From an uncultured Lachnospiraceae bacterium (GTDB lineage Bacteria; Bacillota; Clostridia; Lachnospirales; Lachnospiraceae), in the NCBI GenBank assembly GCA_910585465.1, contig CAJUEW010000003.1, forward strand, positions 186,001 through 250,000: a stretch of 64,000 nt of DNA, in the 5' to 3' direction. The notes beneath the pieces are model-generated. The model was not told the DNA's origin. It did not search any database and worked only from the letters and a program-made list of their open reading frames with translations. This document shows positions 8,222 through 16,565 of this stretch, in pieces (the stretch's first letter is position 1; every line of letters starts with the position of its first letter). Made by a program: the position numbers and the translations under genes.

Positions 8222-8953
8222 TCACAGATTTTTCTTTTTATATACAAAATATAATCCTACAGCCGTAAACACCGTCAGATAGACAAGCAGGATCACAATT
8301 CCCTGAAGCTCTGCCGGTTCTCCGGCTGAGATGCTTCTTACCATCCGGCTGGTCTGGGACAGAGGCAATGCTGCAATGAACTCCCGGACTCCCCGGGGAA
8401 TGTTGTCGGTAGAAAAGAAGGTATTGCACAGATAAGCCATCGGCATAATAAAATAATTGGAAAACCGGGGTACATCTGCATGATTTCTTGCCAAAAAGGA
8501 TACTACAATACCAATGGAGGCAAATACGGTTCCATTTAAAAACAGAATCAATACAGACAGCAGATTAAAGGTAAGCCCGGTTTCAATAGGAAGTACGAGA
8601 AGCAGGATGATGCCTCCGGCATACAGGCCCCGCAATCCTCCCGCGATGATCTGTCCCGCGATAAACTGCCATAAGGGGGTGGGCGAGATAATCACCTGAT
8701 CGAAAGCCTTTTCATACAGTCTCTGCACATTCAGGTTCTGGGCAATGGCGTTAAAGCTGCCGTTCATGGTAGTCAGTGACACAACGCCCGGAATCAGAAA
8801 ATACAGATAAGGCTGTCCGTTCATAGTAGTCCGTATTCCCCAGCCGAAGACGACCAGATACATCAGAGGCGCAATCATGGCGGCCAGAGTAATGCGGGAA
8901 AAATCCCGGATAAATTCTCTCCACTTTTCCCATAAAATCGTTATAATTCCCAT
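8222..8953 (-). CDS. ABC-2 type transporter permease
   Basis: 243 residues from the ATG at 8953 (MGIITILWEKWREF), chosen because GGAAGGA sits 9 bp upstream; an upstream TTG at 8971 has no ribosome site. It has an N-terminal amphipathic stretch and about six hydrophobic segments, with the ABC-2 pattern RITLAAMIAPLMYLVVFGWG and YEKAFDQVIISPTPLW. It pairs with the ATPase encoded immediately upstream. Together they would form a DrrAB-like exporter of an unknown substrate (lipid, drug or peptide). The pair is co-oriented with cbiL, but that linkage may be fortuitous. Confidence 0.88.
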   Translation of the reverse strand: MGIITILWEKWREFIRDFSRITLAAMIAPLMYLVVFGWGIRTTMNGQPYLYFLIPGVVSLTTMNGSFNAIAQNLNVQRLYEKAFDQVIISPTPLWQFIAGQIIAGGLRGLYAGGIILLLVLPIETGLTFNLLSVLILFLNGTVFASIGIVVSFLARNHADVPRFSNYFIMPMAYLCNTFFSTDNIPRGVREFIAALPLSQTSRMVRSISAGEPAELQGIVILLVYLTVFTAVGLYFVYKKKNL

Positions 8954-8975
8954 ATCGAATATTCCTTCCAATTCT

Positions 8976-9812
8976 CTAGGACAGGCGTTTGCCTATCTGT
9001 TCCACAAAGACATCCTCCAGTGTAGTATCACGAAGGCTTACCTGTCCCTGTACCTGGGACAGATAGTCAATCGCCTGGGAACGCTCATGAAAATAATGAG
9101 AGTGAATACCGTCCGCATGCATTTCGTCAACGGCATAAGCGCCCAGCTTCCGGATTAAATGAGCGGGGGTATCAATTTCGTTCAGCTTTCCGCCGTTCAT
9201 CAATGCAACACGGTTACATAAAGACTGGGCTTCCTCAATATAATGAGTGGTCAGAAGGATGGTCAGTCCCTGTTCGTTTAGCTGGCGCAGCAGGTTCCAC
9301 ATCTGCCTGCGGGAAATAGCATCCATTCCGGCAGTAGGCTCATCCAGAAGCAGAATCTGGGGTTCAGTCAGGAGAGCACGGCAAACCATAAGCTTTCGCT
9401 TCATCCCTCCGGAAAGCTTGCGGACAGTCTTTCTGCGGTGCTCGGTCAGTCCGGCAAACTGAAACAATTCCTCTGTCCTGGCGCGAATCTGTTTTACCGG
9501 CATATAATAAAGGCGTCCCTGGTACTCCATAATCTCATCCATATCCATATCCTGGCGCATGGAATACTCCTGAGTAATCACGCTGACCTTTCTCTTAATA
9601 TCCTGCCTCTTTCTGGTAAGAAGCTCTCCGTCAATACGGATTTCTCCGGAGGTAGGCAGAAGAAGTGTGGATAACATTCCGATAGTAGTTGTTTTTCCTG
9701 CGCCGTTTGGTCCCAAAAGCCCGAAAAATTCTCCGGTTTCGATCCGAAGCTTCAAAGAATCCACGGCTGTAAAGCCTTCAAAGGTTTTCGTCAGATTATC
9801 CAGTTCGATCAT
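8976..9812 (-). CDS. ABC transporter ATP-binding protein (DrrA/CcmA-like)
   Basis: 278 residues. Walker A is GPNGAGKTT (~residue 36), the signature is LSGGMKRKL, Walker B is ILLLDEPTAGMD, and the H-loop lies in ILLTTHYIEEA. The C-terminal ~60 residues (TLEDVFVEQIGKRLS) match the regulatory tail of daunorubicin-type exporters. It energises the permease encoded 22 bp downstream. Its start overlaps the end of cbiL by 4 bp, suggesting translational coupling. Confidence 0.93.
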   Translation of the reverse strand: MIELDNLTKTFEGFTAVDSLKLRIETGEFFGLLGPNGAGKTTTIGMLSTLLLPTSGEIRIDGELLTRKRQDIKRKVSVITQEYSMRQDMDMDEIMEYQGRLYYMPVKQIRARTEELFQFAGLTEHRRKTVRKLSGGMKRKLMVCRALLTEPQILLLDEPTAGMDAISRRQMWNLLRQLNEQGLTILLTTHYIEEAQSLCNRVALMNGGKLNEIDTPAHLIRKLGAYAVDEMHADGIHSHYFHERSQAIDYLSQVQGQVSLRDTTLEDVFVEQIGKRLS

Positions 9813-10504
9813 GCCTGTGTATGGGGCTCCTTTGCGATAATGAGGGAATAGTATCCGGCATCATCCGGAATCTCTTCCACTCCCCGGTAAATATGTTCAT
9901 TATCCATGCCGCAGTTTTCAACCATAACGACCTCCCTGCCGCTGGCCGCCAGAATTTCCTTTACCTGATTCATTTTTTTGCCGGATTTCATCAGCACATA
10001 ATTACCGGGAATGTCCAGCCGGCTGTCCAGGCGGTGAACCGCCGGCACAATATGAAGCTGCTCATTCCACTCCGCAAGGGAGGTATTGGTCCTGGCTGCG
10101 GCAGCACAGAAGGAGGTAATACCGCTGACCAGCTCGGTGCGGTAGCCCCGGGCAGCGACTCGCTTCTGTACATAAAGATAGGTAGAATAAATGGTCGGAT
10201 CCCCAAGCGTCAGGAATACAACATTTTGTTCTTTGTTCAGATAGGTTTCGATGATTTGGGCAGCCTTGTCATGATTCCGGTTCATTTCATCCTGGTCATG
10301 GGTCATAGGCATTGCCACGGGCACCAATGTTTTCTGAGCCAGCTCCGGCACAGCCTGTACGGCGATTTGAAAAGCCACTGTTTCCTCCGCAACCGGTCCC
10401 GGAAGGGCGATTACCTCATTTTCCCGGATCAGGCGGACGGTTTTCAGGGTCATAAGCTCCGGATCTCCCGGTCCGACGCCCGCTCCATATAAAATTCCTG
10501 CCAT
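9809..10504 (-). CDS. cbiL: Precorrin-2/cobalt-factor II C20-methyltransferase
   Basis: 231 residues, the usual CbiL/CobI length. It starts AGILYGAGVGPGDPELMTLKT, the SAM-dependent tetrapyrrole methylase signature, and has FLTLGDPTIYSTY near residue 100. It adds a methyl at C20 of cobalt-precorrin-2 in anaerobic cobalamin synthesis, directly after cobalt insertion by CbiK. It overlaps the ABC ATPase start by 4 bp. The rest of the cobalamin pathway is not here. It is divergent from the cobalamin riboswitch that controls the surface cbiK on the other strand. Confidence 0.92.
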   Translation of the reverse strand: MAGILYGAGVGPGDPELMTLKTVRLIRENEVIALPGPVAEETVAFQIAVQAVPELAQKTLVPVAMPMTHDQDEMNRNHDKAAQIIETYLNKEQNVVFLTLGDPTIYSTYLYVQKRVAARGYRTELVSGITSFCAAAARTNTSLAEWNEQLHIVPAVHRLDSRLDIPGNYVLMKSGKKMNQVKEILAASGREVVMVENCGMDNEHIYRGVEEIPDDAGYYSLIIAKEPHTQA

Positions 10505-10687
10505 AATTTATGATTCTCCTTTGTATGGTACTGAAATATATGGATTTTATTATACTAGATGAAAAAATTTTTTCAATAAGATTTTGAAACCTGACATATA
10601 ATTTTAGAGTTTCGCATAGGATTGCTTTTTCAGACATAGTGTGATATATTATATATGCAGTCTTGCCATGACTGCATCACAGCATAA

Positions 10688-10852
10688 CTGCAGGTGTCGG
10701 GTCAGACTATGTCTGAACCGGTGAAAAGGGAAACAGGTGTAAATCCTGTACGAACTCGTCACTGTAAATAGGGAGCAGGAAACTAATATGCCACTGAGCG
10801 ATTGGGAAGGCGGTTTCTTGTGGGGATCTATAAGTCAGGAGACCTGCCTGCG
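10688..10852 (+). promoter_or_regulatory. Cobalamin riboswitch
   Basis: The leader has the cobalamin-aptamer landmarks in order: CAGGTG near 10691, GGTGAAAAGGGAAACAGGTG, the B12 box GCCACTG near 10790, GGGAAGGCG, and AGTCAGGAGACCTGCCTG closing the outer stem near 10845. It lies on the plus strand ahead of the lipoprotein cbiK and a Rho-independent terminator. Adenosylcobalamin should therefore switch the surface chelatase and transporter genes off. Confidence 0.95.
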
Positions 10853-10942
10853 GATGTATCGGGAAAATTTTTTCCTGACCACGAGTAACTGGTCGTAATG
10901 AATGCAGATTTACAATTATATCATCGTTGCGCCCTCTTACCC

Positions 10943-10980
10943 AAATGTCTTCTGAAAATGATAAAAGAAGACATTTTTTT
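10943..10980 (+). terminator. Terminator hairpin of the cobalamin riboswitch
   Basis: AAATGTCTTC (10943-10952) pairs with GAAGACATTT (10967-10976) and runs into a T tract ending at 10980. It lies between the aptamer and the cbiK ribosome site, as expected for an expression platform working by premature termination. Confidence 0.8.
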
Positions 10981-11019
10981 AATCATGGTGAGAACACTCA
11001 CCAAAAAAGGAGGAACAAT

Positions 11020-12024
11020 ATGAAAAACAAAATGGCAACCCTGCTGGCAGCCTGTATGGTTTTCTCCCTGTGTGTGGCCGGATGCGGAAGCGCCGCCGAC
11101 ACAGCAGCTGAGCCAGAGACACCGGCAGAAGAAACAAGTGAACAGACACCGGAAAAAGAGCCTGCAAAGGAAGAAGAACCTGCGGAAGAAGGAGAGGAAA
11201 AGCCTTCTGAAGAGTCCGGGGATCAGAGCGGAGACACTGCGATTCTGGCGGTCAGCTTTGGAACCAGCTTTAATGAGAGCCGGGATATTACTATCGGCGC
11301 CGTTGAGAATGCAATCGCAGACGCGTTTCCACAGTATCCGGTAAGAAGAGCATTTACGGCCCAGATCATTATTGACAAGCTGGCAGAGCGGGACGGCATC
11401 CAGATAGACAATGTGACTCAGGCATTGGACCGGGCGGTGGCAGACGGTATTAAAAACCTGATTGTGCAGCCGACCCATCTGATGAATGGTCTGGAATATG
11501 CAGATCTGGTGGAGGAGCTGGCAGACTACGAGTCTGATTTCGATCAGATTGTTTTAGGCGAGCCGCTTCTGACCAGCGATGCAGATTATGAGGCAGTGAT
11601 CAAAGCGATTACAGATGAAACAAAATCCTATGACGACGGCGAAACGGCCATCGTTTTTATGGGACACGGCACAGAGGCAGAGTCTAATCAGGTGTATGCA
11701 GCCATGCAGGAGAAGCTGAGCGCGGCAGGCTTTGGGAATTATTACATAGGAACCGTAGAGGCCAGTCCGACTCTGGAGGATGTGGTTGCGGCCATAAAGG
11801 AGGCAGGAACCTATAAGAAAGTCGTACTGGAGCCTTTGATGGTAGTATGCGGAGATCATGCCAACAATGATATGGCAGGCGACGAGGAGGATTCCTGGAA
11901 GACTGTTTTTGAGTCCGAGGGCTATGAAGTGGAATGTGTGCTCCGCGGACTTGGAGAGCTGGAAGGCATCCGGAAAATTTATGTGGATCATACGCAGGCA
12001 GCCATTGACAGCCTGGCAAATTAG
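11020..12024 (+). CDS. cbiK: Surface lipoprotein CbiK-type sirohydrochlorin cobaltochelatase
   Basis: 334 residues from the ATG at 11020, which follows AAAGGAGG. A signal peptide ends in the lipobox VAGC, then an acidic Glu/Pro-rich linker (residues ~25-70) leads into a CbiK domain: ILAVSFGTSFNESRD, IVQPTHLMNG, VFMGHGTEAESN and VVCGDHANND, keeping the metal-binding histidines. Ordinary CbiK inserts cobalt into sirohydrochlorin in the cytosol; this copy should be tethered outside the membrane. It is the first gene after the cobalamin riboswitch and precedes a NEAT-like protein and an ABC importer. It may load, strip or carry a metal or tetrapyrrole at the surface. Confidence 0.93.
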   Translation: MKNKMATLLAACMVFSLCVAGCGSAADTAAEPETPAEETSEQTPEKEPAKEEEPAEEGEEKPSEESGDQSGDTAILAVSFGTSFNESRDITIGAVENAIADAFPQYPVRRAFTAQIIIDKLAERDGIQIDNVTQALDRAVADGIKNLIVQPTHLMNGLEYADLVEELADYESDFDQIVLGEPLLTSDADYEAVIKAITDETKSYDDGETAIVFMGHGTEAESNQVYAAMQEKLSAAGFGNYYIGTVEASPTLEDVVAAIKEAGTYKKVVLEPLMVVCGDHANNDMAGDEEDSWKTVFESEGYEVECVLRGLGELEGIRKIYVDHTQAAIDSLAN

Positions 12025-12050
12025 ACAGTCTGATTTTCGATAAAAAATAA

Positions 12051-12076
12051 GCCCCCGTCTGTAAAGGCGGGGGCAG
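12051..12076 (+). terminator. Intra-operon hairpin after surface cbiK
   Basis: GCCCCCGTCT and its near complement GGCGGGGGC form a strong stem just after cbiK, followed by AGTTTAAAATT rather than a clean T run. It may be a partial terminator or an mRNA-stabilising end, raising cbiK relative to the transporter genes. Confidence 0.6.
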
Positions 12077-12101
12077 TTTAAAATTAACAGGAAATGATAT
12101 T

Positions 12102-13229
12102 ATGAAAAGGTTATGGGTTTATATTTTAATAACAGCAGTTTTTGCGCCATGGATAACAGGAGCAGCCGTGACTGCTTATGCGGATGAGAACGGCAAAGAG
12201 GCGGTCTCCTATGACCAGGTGGCTTCCGAGGATGAAAAGGCAGCGGCCCAGGAGGTAGGCGTTGAGGGAATGAAGCCTGTCTATGGGGCGGATGTGGCGG
12301 ACGGAGTTTATCAGGTGGAGGTAGAGTCCAGCTCTTCCATGTTCCGGATTGCCGAAGCTGAGCTGACCGTAAAAGAGGGAGAGATGACGGCTGTGCTTAC
12401 TATGGGAGGAACCGGATATCTGAAGCTTTTTATGGGAACCGGAGAAGAGGCGGCAGCAAGCGATGCTTCTGCTTATATTGATTATATGGAAAATGAGGAA
12501 GGGCAGCATACCTACCGTATTCCGGTGGAGGCACTGGATCAGCCTATCGCATGTGCTGCCTTCAGTAAAAATAAAGAGAAATGGTATGACCGCAGCATTT
12601 TATTCCGGGCAGACAGTCTTCCGGAGGAGGCCGTATTAACCGAGCTTCCGGACTATGAAGCTTTGGAGAAGGCGGCAAAGGAAAAACGGATTGCGGCTAT
12701 GAAGGCAGAAAAGGAAGGAAAGGCGGCTGCTGAAGCAGGGGAGGAAGTACCGGAAGCAGAAGCCGTACAGACTCCTGTCAGGCCTGCGCTGATTGAGATG
12801 GAGGACGGCGAATATGCCATTGGCACAGAGCTGTCCGGCGGAAGCGGGAAATCGACGGTGACATCTCCTGCCCTTCTGATTGTAAAAGACGGACTGGCAT
12901 ATGCCCGGATTGAGTGGAGCAGCTCCAGTTATGACTATATGGTGGTAGGGGGAGAAAAATATTTTCCTGTAAATGAGGAAGGCTATTCGACCTTTGAGAT
13001 TCCCATTCTTGTATTCAATGAACCTATGCCGGTGATTGCGGATACGACGGCCATGAGTACGCCCCATGAAGTAGAATATGCCCTGACCTTTTATACAGAT
13101 GAAATTATGTCCAAAAATCAGACTCCGCAGGCAGCGGCCCAGCGGGTAGTTTATATGGTGATTGCGATTGTTGCCGTATGTATGGTTGTTTCGTTTGTAA
13201 CCAAAAGAAGAAGGAACTTTGTAAAATGA
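12102..13229 (+). CDS. Membrane-anchored surface protein with two NEAT-like repeats
   Basis: 375 residues with a signal peptide (residues 1-27, ending TAYADE), two repeats of ~110 residues, and a C-terminal transmembrane helix (~350-368) followed by KRRRNF. Repeat 1 starts DGVYQVEVESSSSMF and repeat 2 starts DGEYAIGTELSGGSG. Each has a GLAYARIEW/GEMTAVLTM-type strand, a tyrosine-containing middle and a final beta strand, the pattern of NEAT haem-binding domains. The repeats are joined by a charged, Ala/Glu-rich helix (~195-235). It overlaps the substrate-binding protein gene by 4 bp. The role is inferred: capture of a tetrapyrrole and hand-over to the adjacent importer. Confidence 0.65.
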   Translation: MKRLWVYILITAVFAPWITGAAVTAYADENGKEAVSYDQVASEDEKAAAQEVGVEGMKPVYGADVADGVYQVEVESSSSMFRIAEAELTVKEGEMTAVLTMGGTGYLKLFMGTGEEAAASDASAYIDYMENEEGQHTYRIPVEALDQPIACAAFSKNKEKWYDRSILFRADSLPEEAVLTELPDYEALEKAAKEKRIAAMKAEKEGKAAAEAGEEVPEAEAVQTPVRPALIEMEDGEYAIGTELSGGSGKSTVTSPALLIVKDGLAYARIEWSSSSYDYMVVGGEKYFPVNEEGYSTFEIPILVFNEPMPVIADTTAMSTPHEVEYALTFYTDEIMSKNQTPQAAAQRVVYMVIAIVAVCMVVSFVTKRRRNFVK

Positions 13230-14374
13230 TGAAAAAATTGGCGGCAATTATATTAAATATCCTGACAGTTTTTGTACTGGCAGCCTGCGGCTCTGCGCAG
13301 GATACTGTTACCATGGAAAAAAACACAGATATCAGTCCGGAACTTTCATACAGCCACAGCATGGAGCTTACATACGCTGAGAGGTTTTCCGTAGATTATT
13401 ATGAGGACGGCTATGCTTTGATTACCATATGGGAGGGAGGCCGTTTTCTGGTGGTTCCGGAAGGAAAGAATGCGCCGGAGGAGCTTGCAGAGGATATTGT
13501 TTTGCTGAAGCAGCCCATAGAACATATTTATCTGGTGGCATCTGCCGTGATGGATATGTTTGTATCCATGGATACCCTGGATTCTGTCCGGTTTTCTGCA
13601 TTAAAGCCGGAGGGGTGGTACGTGAAAGAGGCCAGGGATGCCATGGAAGCAGGAGATATTCTTTATGCAGGGAAATATTCGGCGCCGGATTACGAGATGA
13701 TTGTTGCAGAGGGCTGTGGCCTTGCCATTGAAAACACCATGCTCTATCATACGCCGGAAGTAAAGGAGCAGCTGGAAAAGTTCGGTATTCCGGTACTGGT
13801 GGACTATTCCAGTTATGAGCTGGAACCGCTGGGAAGAACCGAGTGGGTGAAGCTGTACGGACTTCTTGCCGGGAAAGAGGAGGAGGCGGAAAAAGCCTTT
13901 CAGTCAGAAGCGGAGGCTTTTGCTTCCGTCGGCAAAGAAGAAAGCTCGGGAAAGACCGTGGCATTTTTCTATATTACGACCAATGGGGAGGCCAATGTCC
14001 GGAAATCTTCGGATTATTTGCCGAGGATGATTGAGCTCGCGGGAGGAAGCTATATTTTTGACCATCTGGGAGACAAGGATGACAATGCTTCTTCCACGGT
14101 TACAATGCAGATGGAGGAATTTTACGCGACTGCAAAGAATGCCGATTATATTATATATAACAGCACGATTGAAGGAGAGATGTCCTCCATGGATGAGCTT
14201 TTGGGTAAAAGCAGCCTGCTTGAAAACTTTAAGGCTGTGCAGGATGGAAATGTATTCTGCACTACCAGGAATATCTATCAGTCGTCCATGGAGCTGGGAA
14301 CCATTATTTCGGATATTCATAAGATTCTGACGGAAGAGGAAGACGGTCTTACTTATATTTACAAACTGGAGTAA
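13226..14374 (+). CDS. ABC transporter substrate-binding lipoprotein (FecB/BtuF-like)
   Basis: 382 residues from the ATG at 13226, which overlaps the previous stop and follows AAGGA. A short signal peptide ends in the lipobox LAAC. The body has the two-lobe layout of class III binding proteins with a connecting helix: GYALITIWEGGRFLVVP in the first lobe, then MIELAGGSYIFDHL and the C-terminal DGNVFCTTRNIY. Such proteins deliver iron complexes, haem or corrinoids to FecCD/BtuC permeases. Cobalamin-riboswitch control favours a corrinoid, cobalt or tetrapyrrole ligand. Confidence 0.88.
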   Translation: MMKKLAAIILNILTVFVLAACGSAQDTVTMEKNTDISPELSYSHSMELTYAERFSVDYYEDGYALITIWEGGRFLVVPEGKNAPEELAEDIVLLKQPIEHIYLVASAVMDMFVSMDTLDSVRFSALKPEGWYVKEARDAMEAGDILYAGKYSAPDYEMIVAEGCGLAIENTMLYHTPEVKEQLEKFGIPVLVDYSSYELEPLGRTEWVKLYGLLAGKEEEAEKAFQSEAEAFASVGKEESSGKTVAFFYITTNGEANVRKSSDYLPRMIELAGGSYIFDHLGDKDDNASSTVTMQMEEFYATAKNADYIIYNSTIEGEMSSMDELLGKSSLLENFKAVQDGNVFCTTRNIYQSSMELGTIISDIHKILTEEEDGLTYIYKLE

Positions 14375-14377
14375 AAG

Positions 14378-15391
14378 ATGAAGCGAAGCAGATATGGAAT
14401 TGCATTTTTAATATTGACCATATTGGTACTGGTGTTTCTGGCGGTAAATGTGTGCGCGGGAAGTGTCAATATTCCGTTTTCTGACGTGCTGCGGGTATTA
14501 GGAGGGAAAGAAACGGATGCAGTATCTGCGGATATCGTTATGCAGATACGTTTTCCAAGGGCGCTGGCGGCAGCAATTTTAGGAGGGGGCCTTGCCTTAT
14601 CCGGGTATCTTCTTCAGACCTTTTTTCATAATCCCATTGCCGGCCCTTTTATTTTGGGGATTTCCTCGGGAGCGAAGCTAATCGTGGCTCTGATTATGGT
14701 AGCTGCTCTTGGAAGGGCAGTGCAGGTCAGCTCTATGGTTATGATTATGGCGGCGTTTGCAGGGGCCATGATCTCCATGAGCTTTGTCCTGCTGATGTCC
14801 AGAGTGATAGATCAGATGTCCATGCTCATTGTCAGCGGGGTTATGATTGGATATATTTGTACGGCGATTACAGATTTTGTTGTGACCTTCGCGGATGACG
14901 CGGATATTGTGAACCTGCACAACTGGTCCAAAGGAAGCTTTTCCGGTATTAGCTGGGAAAATGTAGGGATCATGGCAGTTATAATATTTGCGGCATCCTT
15001 CTGTGTATTTCTGATGTCCAAGCCAATCAGCGCGTATCAGATGGGGGAGTCCTATGCCAGAAACATGGGACTGAATATTCGTTTGTTTCGTGCGCTCCTG
15101 GTGCTTTTATCCAGTATATTGTCGGCCTGTGTGACCGCGTTTGCCGGCCCGGTTTCTTTTGTGGGAATTGCAGTGCCCCATCTGGTAAAAAGTCTGTTCA
15201 AAACCTCAAAGCCTATTTTGATGATTCCGGCCTGCTTCCTTGGAGGAGCAGCCTTCTGTCTGTTCTGTGATCTGCTGGCGAGAGTGCTGTTTGCGCCTAC
15301 AGAGCTTAGTATCAGTACAGTAACGGCTGTGTTCGGTGCGCCGGTTGTTATATTTATTATGGTACATCGAAAGAAAGAGAAGATGGGGTAG
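14378..15391 (+). CDS. FecCD/BtuC-family ABC permease
   Basis: 337 residues with about ten hydrophobic segments. FecCD hallmarks include IRFPRALAAAILGGGLALSGYLLQ (residues ~50-75), NPIAGPFILGISSGA, and AGPVSFVGIAVPHLVKSLF near the C-terminus, the loop that contacts the ATPase. It forms the membrane channel of the importer with the ATPase encoded 6 bp downstream. It starts 3 bp after the binding-protein gene. Confidence 0.95.
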   Translation: MKRSRYGIAFLILTILVLVFLAVNVCAGSVNIPFSDVLRVLGGKETDAVSADIVMQIRFPRALAAAILGGGLALSGYLLQTFFHNPIAGPFILGISSGAKLIVALIMVAALGRAVQVSSMVMIMAAFAGAMISMSFVLLMSRVIDQMSMLIVSGVMIGYICTAITDFVVTFADDADIVNLHNWSKGSFSGISWENVGIMAVIIFAASFCVFLMSKPISAYQMGESYARNMGLNIRLFRALLVLLSSILSACVTAFAGPVSFVGIAVPHLVKSLFKTSKPILMIPACFLGGAAFCLFCDLLARVLFAPTELSISTVTAVFGAPVVIFIMVHRKKEKMG

Positions 15392-15397
15392 AGAAGG

Positions 15398-16507
15398 ATG
15401 GAAGAATTTTATTTTTATACAGAGGGATTATCTGTGGGCTACCATGGAGTTCCTCTGATTAAAAATATAGAACTCCGGCTGAGAAAGGGAGAGATTCTTA
15501 CGTTGATTGGCCCGAATGGAGCCGGAAAGACTACTATATTAAAAAGTATTATCAAACAGCTTGAGCCGGTTGGCGGAGCAGCTTATCTGGACGGAAGAGA
15601 AATAGGCCTGCTGACAGGGAAGGAGCTGTCTGAAAAGCTTTCGGTAGTGCTGACAGAACGAGTGCGTCCGGAGCTTATGACCTGCAGGGATGTAGTGGCT
15701 ACCGGCAGATATCCCTATACCGGCCGGTTTGGAGTGCTTTCCCGGGAGGATCACCGTATTGTAAATGAGTCCATGGAGCTGGTTCATATCTCGGAGCTTT
15801 CAGAGCGGGATTTTTCAAAAACCAGCGACGGACAGAAGCAGAGGGTTATGCTGGCACGTGCCATCTGCCAGGAGCCGGATATCATTGTTCTGGATGAGCC
15901 GACCTCCTTTCTGGATATCAAGTATAAGCTGGAATTTTTGTCGATTATTCAGGAGATGTCTAAAAAACGGCATTTGTCGGTCATTATGTCCCTGCATGAG
16001 CTGGATCTGGCAGAGCGCATTTCTGATAAAATTGCCTGTGTCAAAGGAGACATAATTGACAGATTCGGGACTCCGGAGGAAATTTTTACAGAAGGGTATA
16101 TTCCCAGGCTGTATCAGATGACTGCAGGCTCCTACGACGAGCTGACCGGCAGTCTGGAATTAGAGGCGGTAAAGGGGAAGCCGCAGGCCTTTGTTCTGGC
16201 AGGGTGCGGCAGCGGTACGCCGGTTTACCGAAGGCTTCAGAGAGAAGGTATTCCTTTCGCAACCGGAATTCTGTGGGAAAATGATCTGGATTATCCGTCT
16301 GCGAAGGCTCTGGCGGCGGAGTTGATCAGCGTGAAGGCATTCTGCCGGATGGATGAGGGGGCTGTAAAGAGAGCAGAAGAGCTGATTGATGCCTGCGGCC
16401 AGGTGATCTGTACAATAAAGCCGGAGGAAGCCGGGGAATTCACAGAAGAGCTTCAAAGGCTGTATCAATATGCCGGGGCACAGGGGAAGATACAAGAAAA
16501 GCTGTAA
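15398..16507 (+). CDS. FecE/BtuD-type ABC ATPase with a C-terminal extension
   Basis: 369 residues. The ABC domain spans ~1-255: GPNGAGKTT Walker A (~residue 39), TSDGQKQRVMLARA signature, DIIVLDEPTSFLD Walker B. The remaining ~110 residues (QAFVLAGCGSGTPVYRRLQ, then SAKALAAELISVKAF) are an additional alpha/beta domain beyond the usual ~260-residue FecE. The reading frame is intact, so this is a genuine fusion. The extra domain might sense a nucleotide or cofactor, but nothing proves it. It is the last gene of the cobalamin-controlled operon. Confidence 0.92.
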   Translation: MEEFYFYTEGLSVGYHGVPLIKNIELRLRKGEILTLIGPNGAGKTTILKSIIKQLEPVGGAAYLDGREIGLLTGKELSEKLSVVLTERVRPELMTCRDVVATGRYPYTGRFGVLSREDHRIVNESMELVHISELSERDFSKTSDGQKQRVMLARAICQEPDIIVLDEPTSFLDIKYKLEFLSIIQEMSKKRHLSVIMSLHELDLAERISDKIACVKGDIIDRFGTPEEIFTEGYIPRLYQMTAGSYDELTGSLELEAVKGKPQAFVLAGCGSGTPVYRRLQREGIPFATGILWENDLDYPSAKALAAELISVKAFCRMDEGAVKRAEELIDACGQVICTIKPEEAGEFTEELQRLYQYAGAQGKIQEKL

Positions 16508-16523
16508 ATACAGAAAGCAAACA

Positions 16524-16565
16524 GGACTGCTTCAAACCGGGAAGGGGAGATGCAGTCCCTTTTAG
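16524..16565 (+). terminator. Terminator of the importer operon
   Basis: GGACTGC pairs with GCAGTCC about 20 nt downstream, followed by CTTTTAG. It ends at the start of the convergent AraC gene. Confidence 0.65.

Noticed and set aside
10505..10687. Cobalamin riboswitch acting on cbiL as well
   Set aside because: The aptamer and its terminator are on the plus strand, while cbiL runs on the minus strand. No second aptamer was found on that strand.
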